A model generated the notes under the pieces. The model saw only the letters and a program-made list of their open reading frames with translations. It did no database searches and was not told the origin of the DNA. DNA of 64,000 nt from Trebouxia sp. TZW2008. Its lineage: Eukaryota; Chlorophyta; Trebouxiophyceae; Trebouxiales; Trebouxiaceae. The DNA lies in NCBI GenBank assembly GCA_002118135.1, contig BDIU01000369.1:44913-108912 (forward strand), written 5' to 3'. The position numbers were made by a program, and so were the translations under genes. This document shows, piece after piece, positions 38,134 through 48,400 of this stretch. Positions within the stretch are counted from its first letter, which is position 1. Each line of letters starts with the position of its first letter.

Positions 38134-41100
38134 CGGATGCTGCTGCTGAGACTCTGCTGGACCTGCTGGGTACTCAACAGGTACAGAAATTAAGACCTAA
38201 AGTTACCTGGTGCTTTTGTGACTGTAAGCAGTATTCAAGGCTGGTGGGTAGTCACTCCGTTAGACGCTTCCTGGGATGCACGCAGCCGGTAACCAAGTGC
38301 ACACATTTGTTGAGGACCTGTTGTCACCATTGCAATGTTTGCATCAGGCAATGTTGCTGTCAGGCGCTGCCAATAAACTGTGCACAAAGGCAGCTGCCTA
38401 CAAAATTGCCAACGTCATCAATCCTCAAATCGTGATCTCCATCGCTTGCGGCGCTGACTATGCCTTCACTCACTTTGCACTAGATGCTCACTATCAGCAG
38501 CTGTGTTGGGAGTTCACAGCCTACTGAGAGTGAGATAGCTCAGCTCATCGAGTCATTTACCATTAGAAACACTGACAATCTGGCTGCATCAATGCTGGTC
38601 ACATCACAGTTATATGATTTGCCTGGTTTATACAATTCTGCAGCAAGCTGAATCTGTGTGTTAGCTGCAGGATGAGCCCGTTGCCCTGGGCGCATTTCTG
38701 CACAGCTTGGGCCAGCGCCTAGAGGCCAGAAGCTGGCGATGCACTGGCAGGCGGAGGGGGCTGACGCCCGCTGGTGGGAGGCTAAGGTGCTGGCTTACAA
38801 CCCAGACAAAGCCAAGTTCAGGTCAGCTACATGTGTATGCTTCTTTGCTGCTCAAATCAAGTGCTATCCTGTGACGCTCAAGTTCAGGTGTAAGCTCGTT
38901 TGCTGCTCTTCCACCACCTTACACTGTATGCTATCAAACCTGGGCCACAAAGGTCACCAGCTTGCTGCAAATGTCATCAACACTAACGGTGGTGCATCAA
39001 GCTCATTTGCAGCCAACACAATGAAGTGCCTGTGGCCATGGTATAAACATATTGTCGCGGCAATTTTGTGTCATATGCATGTCTGTTGTGACTGAGCATA
39101 TAATTGATACCTGCAGATGTCTTCTGCATGCTCAAATTTGTCAAGGCATTTTGGCTGATGCATGGCCTGACAAGGATAATGATGCAACCAAATCATGACT
39201 TGCATATCAAACACAACATGGCAGGACATGCCCAACATGTACAGTCCAAGCAAAAGCACACCAGTATCATGCTATATTCGCATTGTCAGCACGTGTAGCG
39301 GTGCGCATGCCAGAAAAAGGCGTATCTAGCTACATAACGAGGTACTGACTGACAACTAGCAATAACAGTGACGATGATGACTAACATGAATAAGTACGCA
39401 CACTCCTCACACTGCCACAAGTCAGCTCCCTGACGCGACCTTTGCTTGTAGGATCCAGTATCCCGTACGGGTGAGGAGGCTTGGGAGGACCTGCAGCCTC
39501 TGACAAGTGAGGATGTCAGGCTGCCAGCTACAAACTTCCTGACGCTGGCTATGGGTTCCACGGCAACCCAGCCTTCTAAAGATGTGGCAACACAGGTCAG
39601 CTGTCACAGAGGATCCCTTCATGATACATATGCCTGACAGCATGAGCTTTTTCTGGTCTTGTTCCCTTCCCTTCCCTTCCCTTCCCTTCCCTTCCCTTCC
39701 CTTCCCTTCCCTTCCCTTCCCTTCCCGCCCTTTCCCGCAAGATCAGCAGCCAGCAGAGTGTATTATGCAGTGCTCTCTGCTTGGCTTGTATTGATGCAGA
39801 GCGGGCTAGTGCTTGTATGTGCAGCCCAGCAATGCAAGCTTGTGCTGCTGCTATACATGTGGGATGCATGCGCATTCTGCAGCAGCATAAGAGGCACATG
39901 CATATCTGGCTGTGTGCATATCTGGCTGAAAAAGTGCATGCAAGTGTGACTGCTGCCAAACGTGTTTTGATGACAACATAACACACAATGCTTAAATTGT
40001 ATGCAGTATGGATTGACATGGAGCCTGAGTATGGTGTACAAGGCCGTTGTTTCTGATGCACCTTCGTCTTTGGTTCTTGTACAGGTTGGGAAAATTAATC
40101 AATGCTTGTATGCAACTTGACTCTGACGCATGCTACCTTGCCGAGAACACGCTACTGTTGCCGCGCAGACAATGCCAACTATTTTGCCAAGCGCACAGCA
40201 GCAGCCATAGCAGCAGTCAAGGCTGCGGGTTATCACAAGACAAGCCCGAGCCAATGCTCACAGCCAAGACCCTCTGCCAGAAACACCAGATGTTGCAGAG
40301 GCTGCAGCACACAGCGGTTATGCATCAAGCCTGGTGCCTAGGACTGAATGTCACGTCCAGGCGACATCAGACGCACCAACACCCAACCCTTCCAACCCAT
40401 CTGACAAGGTTATACACGAATGTTTTGAAAACAGACACTTGATGAGAGGACAAGGTGACTGCAAGCCAATCACTCCATTTTGGCTGCAATGGTACCTTTG
40501 AGTAATGAACATTTGATACAAGAACACACTTCCTGGTAATCAAAACAGTCGTTATAAACATGAGTTTTCTGTGGACTGCTGTCAGGCTCCAACAATTGCT
40601 GATTATACAGTATCTAGTCTTGTCATGACAATAAACCATGTTTTACTTCACTTGAGCCTTTGTGAGTATGCACAGGGCATTGTATGTGTGCAAATTGCTT
40701 TGTCTGGCATGTAACTCTGATGGGCATACTCACCCCCTGCAGCTAGACCTGATATGATGCTTTGCGCTGATGGTCAATGCTTTTGCAAATGCCCCCAAGC
40801 AAAGCAGAGTATTTGGGCTACTCACATATCACACTTGTGCAAGAGTGTGTAACGGCTGTTTCCAAGTGCTTTACAGGACTTGACCAACACACACCTCACA
40901 TCTGTGCTATAATGTGTGACATATCATTGTTGTAACCCAGCAGCGTTTGCAAGTGGCAAGTGGCCACCAAGCAAAATGGGCCACATGCAGGCTACAATGT
41001 GCAACATATCCATTGTGCCCAAGTAATGTGTGGAGGTCAGGACTCGGGCTACACACACCTAGCACATGTGCTGGCAAGTGTAATGAAATTATATCATCAT

Positions 41101-42217
41101 GATGTGTGCAGGTGGCAGAGGAAGAGGCTGAGAGGCCTGAAAGCAGCATGCAAGCTGCACAGAGCAACCTCCCTTAGGGGCCCCCTCAGGCTCCAGCACA
41201 GCTCCTCCCTCAGGGGCCCCCATGTGCCCCGTCAGCCCCACCTCAGGACCTCACTGATGGCCCCCCACCAGCCCCATCTCAGGACCCCACTGAGGCCCCA
41301 CCCCAGGCCCCATCACAGGCCCTGATTGAGGACCCCCCTCAGGCCCCCCCACAGGCCCCACCTGCAGCCTCATCTGGGCCTGTCCAGGCCCAGGGCTGGA
41401 GGCCAAAGCAGGTTGTGGTTGTCCGCTATGGAAGTGTATGGTGGCCATCACAGGTACAGTCTTTTTTTCTTGTGAAGGTCTACTGATTTAGTCTGTTTTG
41501 AAGAAGGTAGCATGTACATGATACTGCTGTATTAACCCCTGTAGGGCCTAGCTGCTGCAGGAGGCGGTCCTCTTCCCTGTATGATTCATCATCAGCCATG
41601 CACTGCAGACTGCTGTATAACAGCTACCTACAATGTCTGCATTACTTCTGATCACACTCCTCATAGTGTGCTAGAACTGTTGTGATTCAGCGTGCATTTG
41701 CAGAGGTGCTTTAGATGGTCATGTCTGCATCCTTTGACAGACCGTTTGCCAGCGTGCTGTGGTGCTGATATCATGTGCAGCACTGTTCTGAGCTTCTTGT
41801 GGCAAACCATCGCTTGTAGTGTAGTGTGTTTGTGAGCAAGTGTTTGAAAAGTCACTGGTGAATTGATGATTCTGAAATGATGGGCAGTGAAGAAGAGCTG
41901 GGTCAGCTTGTACTTTGAATGATGATAGGAAAATGACATGGGACGTGGCGGTGACCTGTCTCACTTCTGCTGCATCAGCTGAGTACGCTTGCTGGTTTGC
42001 AGGTCATCACACCTACCTGCAAGCAGAGGAGGCAGCTGGGGATGAAGCCCGGTTGGATCATGGTGCAAGTGGCAAGATTTGGAGGTTTAGCCCAACAAGC
42101 GGAGATGTCAAGGAGTTTAACAAGGACAGGGCAGCGCCCAAGTCAGCTTCAGCCACACTCAAGCGGGCTTTTGCTGAGGCTCTGCAGTTGTTGGAGGATG
42201 GCACAGGGTTTGTCTGA
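34713..42217 (+). CDS. Tudor/PWWP chromatin-type protein, interrupted by frame breaks
   Basis: Exons: 34713-34748, about 34840-35155, 35485-35571, 36156-36296, 36662-36715, 36809-37109, 37888-38180, 38671-38821, 39452-39595, 41112-41453 and 42003-42217. The N-terminal helical part (SLKSLDALLPRQRGTIYNMT, then KKHK and KRSR basic patches) loosely recalls DEK-type chromatin proteins. Gly/Ala and poly-Asp runs follow, then a Tudor domain (ALGAFLHSLGQR, WWEAKVLAYN), a Pro/Ala/Gln linker, and PWWP (QVVVVRYGSVWWPSQ) ending GTGFV. The C-terminal half is a paralogue of the methyltransferase at 4093-10152, exon for exon. Breaks: single-base losses relative to the paralogue at about 34960, 38730, 39452 and 42067, plus an in-frame TAG at 41175 where the neighbouring repeat has CAG. 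It is either a decaying gene or an error-rich stretch of sequence. Exon 2 seems to end at a GC donor (GCAAGT, 35156). Confidence 0.6.
35905..36200 (+). repeat. Threefold tandem copies of an exon in the Tudor/PWWP gene
   Basis: GAGCAGGAGTTGGAG (35933), GGCATGAGCATGGAG (about 36037) and GGGCAGGAGGTGGAG (36150) start three similar blocks, each preceded by a related TTGCTT(T/C)-rich tract and followed by GAGGACAGCC-like sequence. Only the third has both acceptor and donor and continues the frame (36156-36296). Confidence 0.75.
37141..37325 (+). repeat. Degenerate AATC/AACC repeat tract
   Basis: About 185 bases of AATC-type units with AACC and AATT variants in an intron of the Tudor/PWWP gene. 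It is the same motif as the tract at 1796-1839. Confidence 0.9.
38089..38133 (+). repeat. GAT triplet run coding poly-aspartate
   Basis: About fourteen GAT codons inside the coding exon 37888-38180, giving an uninterrupted Asp run. It is preceded by GGT/GCT-rich sequence coding glycine and alanine runs. Such acidic runs are common in chromatin proteins. Confidence 0.9.
39660..39728 (+). repeat. TTCCC pentamer microsatellite
   Basis: Thirteen or more perfect TTCCC units in an intron of the Tudor/PWWP gene, a strong strand-asymmetric pyrimidine tract. Confidence 0.92.
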
Positions 42218-42579
42218 CATAGCATAGCGATACAGATGTCTTATGGCAGCTAGTGTTTGCAGCAGACACTAGTGCTTGATGGTAATGACAGGTGCAGAGT
42301 CATGTTTGTGCAGTGACTAGTGCGATGTGTGTAAACAACAGTAAACAACATCAATGTGTGGGCAGTGTACTACCAGCTCTGTGAGATTCCGCACTGCATG
42401 TTGTGCTGCAGCAGCTCTGTCCTCTGAGGCAGACAAGGCTGCCTGGTCCCATGCCAGTCATACTCTCTATCATTGTGCATCGCTGCATGTTCTGCTCATC
42501 GTCCACTGCATGCCGAGAGCTGTGCGTTTGGAGCTGCAGAGCCAGCACTTGATCAACTTGACAACAGCTCAGCAGGAGC

Positions 42580-42993
42580 CAAATTTGAAGCCATGGCAAT
42601 ATTGATCAAGGCATACCTGTCAAAGCAATTTGGCAAAGGTAAATGTAATTGCAAGCTGCCACAAATCAGCTACAGGCACAGCCCAAGTACACCAAGCAAG
42701 CTACAATGGCACCATATGCAAACCTCAATTGTACTCAAGGCAAGGCTTGGGATATTTTTACAAAGGCTGAAAATCAGGCATCATTTGAAGCACAGCTAGT
42801 AGGTGCAATCATACAGGAGGCGCTCATCGCAAATCAAAGGGGTAGTATCTTGTACCCTCTGTGGGATACGCACATAAACGTTGCACACGTGTGCACAATA
42901 ATTAGAGCAGGGGACCTGCTCACTGACAACCACAGAATGACATGTGATTTTGCCTTTGAGCAGTTTCTACCAGCCTCAAGTTCTAGGGTCTAG
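42580..42993 (+). other. Candidate upstream exons of the MYND gene
   Basis: Two plus-strand frames look coding: about 42545-42638 (AGAKFEAMAILIKAYLSKQF, followed by a GTAAAT donor) and about 42707-42960 (QGKAWDIFTKAENQASFEAQ, then an INVAHVC stretch). They lie just upstream of the MYND reading frame in the same direction and may be its N-terminal exons. The joins were not resolved. Confidence 0.35.
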
Positions 42994-43590
42994 ATCTACT
43001 CATATGAGTGATCAGAGGCCCCTCACAGGTTTCAGCAAATGGGTATGACACTTACAACAAATGCATTTCCTCTGGTGTCAGCTGCAACAGCAGACACAGC
43101 TTTGAATTGAAGAGATAGTGCAATGCAGGGTTGCGCGAGGATGACTGCATGCACCACAAGGCTCCTGATACCTCGAAACCATGTCATGGTATCATGATAG
43201 CCAACTGCAAGCTTCAGCAAAGCCCTGGGAGTCTGTAATGGCCATTTCTAAGACAATATAACATACTGTAGTATACGGTGCACCTTCATGCACATAGCTG
43301 TCTACAGCTGTTGACTGTGTAATTTGCAACTGGATCCGCTGTGCATGCCATGCTTGAGCCCTTAGAGAGAGAGTGTTATTTAACATGCTTCAGCCAGCCA
43401 ACAAGGCTGATCACATGTGCCACACTGTGGCAATATGCTTCGTAGCAGAAATGAGGTTAGGCTGCCAACATGCAGCTACAAGGCAAACCTTAGGGCTCTA
43501 ATTGTTCCCCAATTTGTCACCCTATGGACATTGTCGCAGTTGAGCCATTGCAGGCTTACTGGCAGTGCGACATTGCACAAGTTCTTTCCG

Positions 43591-44448
43591 ATGGCGCGCG
43601 CGAGATGCAATGTGATGATTTCTGGCGAGACCGGTCACTGTTTTGAGCACAACTTTTATTATCTGCTTCCAACATACTTTCTAGCAAGGGAGCCTACACA
43701 GGAAGAAAAGCATGCCCTAACGCAAGAGATCACTGCCAGATACACTCGCCGCGCTCTTGACATGGCCTCGTTCACCTGCGTAGCGCGCACAGGTCCAGCA
43801 ACCCGTCTTGTGTGCTTGCCCATGTTTGCTCTTCATGACCCCGGCGCGCTAGCCATCAACGTCCACTGCTTTGCGGTTTGCGGGGCCCAAAGATGCCAAG
43901 ATGATGGTGACGAAAAGATGGCCTTTGTCAAACGGACTATGATGGCTCGCTATCCAACCTCCTCGTGGGATCCTGAAGTCATAGCCTGTGGCAACTGTTT
44001 CAAGCGCTTTGCAAGACCCCTTCAGCGCTGTGGAAGATGCTTTGCAACGGCGTACTGCAGCAAAGACTGTCAAAAGGCACACTGGAAATGTCATAAAGTG
44101 CAATGCAATGGCCGCATCGAAGCAGCAAAGCTAACTCCTTTTCAAATTGCTCAGCTGGATGAATATGCACGTTGCTACACTCAAGGAACCATGGAGCTGG
44201 AGCACATGAACCACCATGGCACATTTCCAGAAAAGCAGGAGCAGGCAGGCCGCGGCTGGGCTATAGCAGGAGCCGGCCCAGAATTAGCTGAGATAAGAAA
44301 TCGATCAAATCGCAAGCAAGCCCGCATAGCAAAAAGGGAGGCAGAGCGGGCTGCACAAGATCCTGATCATGACAATGTACATTACGGACTTGAGCCAAGT
44401 ATGGATCTGGAGGGCGCCAGAATAGACATCATAGGAATGTTTTATTAG
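43591..44448 (+). CDS. MYND-type zinc-finger protein
   Basis: An uninterrupted frame of 285 codons from ATG 43591 to TAG; the frame is open back to 43417, so the start or an upstream splice is uncertain. The MYND zinc finger at about residues 130-170 reads CGNCFKRFARPLQRC, then CGRCFATAYCSKDC, QKAHWKCH and KVQC, holding all expected Cys/His ligands. MYND fingers bind short proline-containing peptides, and family members act in transcription or protein assembly. The rest is not recognised: an N-terminal domain with MFALHDPGALAINVHCFAVC and a charged C-terminus (RNRSNRKQARIAKREAERAA). It probably has upstream exons. Confidence 0.75.
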   Translation: MARARCNVMISGETGHCFEHNFYYLLPTYFLAREPTQEEKHALTQEITARYTRRALDMASFTCVARTGPATRLVCLPMFALHDPGALAINVHCFAVCGAQRCQDDGDEKMAFVKRTMMARYPTSSWDPEVIACGNCFKRFARPLQRCGRCFATAYCSKDCQKAHWKCHKVQCNGRIEAAKLTPFQIAQLDEYARCYTQGTMELEHMNHHGTFPEKQEQAGRGWAIAGAGPELAEIRNRSNRKQARIAKREAERAAQDPDHDNVHYGLEPSMDLEGARIDIIGMFY

Positions 44449-45456
44449 AGCATGAGTTGTGTTAGAACAAACTGCATTACACTTACACTGTCAGCAAAGA
44501 TGCAATGCAACGTCTCTCAGGCCAACTATTGCCAGGAAAAAGACAGTGACTAGCATTTGAGGTCATAGCTTATTCGTCATGTGTATGCCCTGCACAGCTT
44601 GGGACAAGCCAACATAGAATTGTAAGCTTGCAGTGCAAGCAATACTGCTTTGTCTGTGCTGTCTGCAACAGAATATCAACATTGCAAGCTTGCAGCTTGC
44701 AGCTATTCTTGCAGGCTAGGTGTTTGTTGAGACTTGTACATTTCTGTAGAAACATTCACCTACCCAGGTCATAAAGACATGCTGAGCACACTTCCAGTGT
44801 TGTGTGCATTGATGTTGAACAAACACTGAAACAGACCTGCTGATTAATCGTCCTGAGGCTCAAGGGCAACAGCTGCTGCAGGGAGTCAAGGCACAAGACA
44901 GTTTTGGCTTGGTCCCAGAATATTTCTGTACACAAGTGTCTGATATTGGTGAATGTCATTCTCTCAGTCAGACAATCTGATTTCTTTCGTTTTGGTCATC
45001 ATGGTCTGCCTCTACGCAGATGACTGGACTTGCCGCTAGCAACTTTGGAGTCCCCAACACTTGGGATTATCCTCAGCATTTTGCAATGATGAGCGTTAAG
45101 CAGCACAAACTGTCGAGATGACGAGCAATTTGCATGCACGAGCTGTTCTGCCATCGTGATCAGAGCCGCGCAAAGTGTCACACCTCTAGCAATCATAAAC
45201 CGGGCGTCAAGTCAAAAATCTCAGCGGTCCGAGATCAGGCATGCAAGCATATGTGCTTGCCTGTGCAAATCCTGTTGAGGCATTGGTGGTTAGGGCAAAA
45301 ATGCAATCCTAGAGGGGCCGCTGGCCGCATTTAATCCTCTTCTTCCTTATCTGCTAGACGCTGATCCAACAGTGCGAGATGAGGGTTGTGCGCTCAGCCA
45401 GCCAGCAGCCTTTTTAGCCTTTCGGCGTCTTTAGAAGGCTGGCGTTGTGTGGCAGC
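44449..45456. other. Intergenic region with a weak minus-strand gene candidate
   Basis: Minus-strand frames at about 45196-44999 (containing QLVHANCSSSRQFVLLNAHH) and 44959-44840 (containing TFTNIRHLCTEIFWDQAKTV, followed by a GTCTGT donor-like site) read as plausible exons of a small gene divergent from the HU gene. I do not recognise the product. TGTAA at 44620 may serve the MYND gene. Confidence 0.35.
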
Positions 45457-48400
45457 ATGCTGCAGTACGGCAGCGGTTGCTCTTTGAGCGCCTCCGCTGT
45501 GAATATCCCGCGTGCAGTTTCGGTGAGCAGGCCATGCGCGATCAGTTCTCGAGCGCGACGTTCTCGAATTTTACGCCCACATGCACTAGGTAAGCCAGAG
45601 TTCGTCAACGCTGTCAAGAATAGGACAGATGAGCAAGGCAGTCAAAAGGTCAAAGATCTGACAGTCAATGACGTTGGCGATGTGGTCGACTCTGTTTTCT
45701 CGACTATCACAGACGCCGTGTCGGACGGGGAGGACGTGACCATTACCGGGTTCGGGAAGTTCGAGCGGAGGTACAGCAGCCTCCCTGCGCAGCGAACGCT
45801 TAATATATCGATAGTTTCGCTTCGCAATTGGGAGTCAATGCTCAATCCTTGTTTATTTTTGCAGGACGCGGAAGGCGCGCAACCAGTACCATCCTTCCAC
45901 AAAGACAACGGCGGCCCTGCCAGAATCTTTCAGTGCTGGTTTTACACCTGGCAAGACTTTCAAGGATGCTGTCAAAAGTGGCAAGTCTAGCAGGCCTATC
46001 AACACCAAGTCGCCAGTGGCTGCTTCTTCTCAGAGCTTCTTGTCCACTAGCAGCACTGCACCAGAGTATGGCAGCAGTGAAAGCAGGGAGGATGCGTTGA
46101 AATCGTATGGGTCTGCCGGTGGTGTTTCTGCTCAGAAGGTGTCCACAGCCAACAGGGCACCTGCACCTCTCAACGCAAGGCCTGGCACTGCTGACAACTC
46201 TGACTCCAGAGCAAGGAGGGAGGAACTGTTGCGTTCCATGGGATATGGCTCTGACTCGTCATCTTCCTACAACAGCAGGCCGTCTACAGGCAGCAGCAGG
46301 CCCAACACTGGCAGCAGCAGGCCCAACACTTCCAGCCGCCCAAGTACTGCTGGTAACTCTGACTCCAGGTAAGATTATACAACTGAAAAATACTTCTCAT
46401 GTGTAGGCATTCCTTCACTGCATTGTGGTTTCTTCAATTGGACAGTTGCTGTCTTTTGGGCTGTCCAGTTGCCAGGCACATCAGCAAGCCTCTCTCATGT
46501 TCAAATCTCGGAATGTCTGTCATGCCTCTGATGTAGCATCGCATTTCAGCGGTGCAGCTTACAAGAATTTGTGCTGTTTGATGACAGATCATTGTGTTCC
46601 TGAAACAGCAACCTCATTTCATTTAGCCAGCTGCACTCTTTGCACAACCACTTCTCTTGTGTATCTATACATCCTCTTGTTTACACAACTTGAACTTGCT
46701 GCAATGGTGTGTGTTTTGTTCAAAACCGTCCAGGGATACATTGTTGTTCTGCTAATGATGCACGTGGTCGGGCTTGCACAGACATGAGTTCTGCTTTGCC
46801 GTCTGCAGGTCAAGAAGGGAGGAGCTGTTGCGCTCCATGAATGAAAGCAGGGACAATGAGTCATCCCGCCCCTCCTCATCCCCTGCCCCCTCCCGCCCTT
46901 CCTCAGCCCCCGCCAGCCGCCCCACCACTGCTGACAACTCTGATTCCAGGAGGAGAAGGGAGGAGCTGTTGAGGTCCATGGGCTATGGATCAGATTCCCA
47001 ATCAGACTCTTCCTGGAACAGCAAGCCATCTACCCCCAGCGGCAGGCAATCCAGCAGCAGGCCAACAAGCAGCAGGCCCACCACACCCAGCCGCCCCACC
47101 ACTGCTGACAACTCCGACTCCAGGTACTGCAGCACCATCTTCAGCGCAATAGGCCTCCTATATTGCAACCAACATGCTGCTTGGACTGTCACCACATTGT
47201 GTCCAACACTGCATTTGTGTATGTACACTTTGCTTTGCGTGGGGGTCTGTGTATTCTGGGTCTGCTAGGCGAAGACAGCAGAGGTCAATATTCATAGCCA
47301 CTGACTGCGTGTGTTCTGAGCCGTCTCAATGTGCCTTGTGTCAGGCTCTCACATTGCCAGGTCTGTTAGATGTGCTGACAATGTACCCCTGGCATTACAT
47401 GAGCAAGCTGCACACATACCTACGAATGCTGCATGGGTGCATCATGCCGATTGCTGGCCTGTGTTAAACTTGATGTCATGTATTTGGTTCAAGATGCCAG
47501 CATAGCTTCTGGCTGATGGCTCATGATCTGTCTACAATATGAGCTTCTGTTCCAAAAGCTTGTACAAAGCTGCTTCCTGCTTCAGGATCTGGACTGCATT
47601 TTGCTAGCACAGCGTTACCTTTTGCAACTCTGTTCTTGTAATTGTCTCTTGTTGGCATTGCTGCAGCACCTGCACAGCTGGTATTCATACCTCCTGCAGT
47701 TTATCCAACATCTGTGTCAGAAATTTGAGTAGAATCTGCAGCCAGATTTTGTGTGCAAATCTGTTCATTGACAGACATGTTGGTTTGCTGATGTGAAGCA
47801 CATGTTTGTGCACTTTGCTGCTAAATGCACATTGATTCAGACCTGAGGTTCACAGTTGCAGCTGGAGCATGTAAGGCCAAAAAGCATCAGTGCTCTTCTG
47901 CTTGCAGGGCAAGAAGGGAGGAGCTGTTGCGCTCCATGGGATACGGCTCTGACTCTTCATCTTCCTACAACAGCAGGCCATCCACTGGCAGCAGCAGGCC
48001 ATCCACTGGCAGCAGCAGGCCCAACACTGGCAGCAGCAGGCCCAACACTTCCAGCCGCCCTCGCACTTCTGACAACTCTGACTCCAGGGCAAGAAGGGAG
48101 GAGCTGTTGCGCTCCATGGGCTATGGATCAGACTCCCAATCTTCATCTTCCTACAACAGCAGGCCATCTACAGGCAGCAGCAGGCCCAACACTTCCAGCC
48201 GCCCCAGCACTGCTGGTAACTCTGACTCAAGGTAAGACACAGCACATGTGGATAATGCCTTATCACCCCTGCTTGTACGCAGTCGCTGTTTGTCCATTTG
48301 AATCCTGTGGGTTGGCACTAAATTCAATCCCTTACTTCAACAGCTCGCTTGTTGTGTCATTGCAATGCAAAGTAGCAGTAACTGTTGTGAAGAAGTGTGA

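Noticed and set aside
37875..38177. Minus-strand frame rich in Ile and Ser/Thr over the GAT and GGT runs
   Set aside because: It is the antisense shadow of the poly-Asp and poly-Gly coding exon on the plus strand.
41112..41177. TAG read as glutamine (alternative nuclear code of some ulvophyte algae)
   Set aside because: DA1, Kelch and MYND genes end naturally at TAG, HU and SND2 at TAA, so the standard code fits.
4780..42085. Programmed -1 ribosomal frameshifting as the cause of the repeated frame breaks
   Set aside because: The break sites share no heptamer slippery sequence, occur several times per gene, and exon lengths are also off by one; sequence error or decay is simpler.
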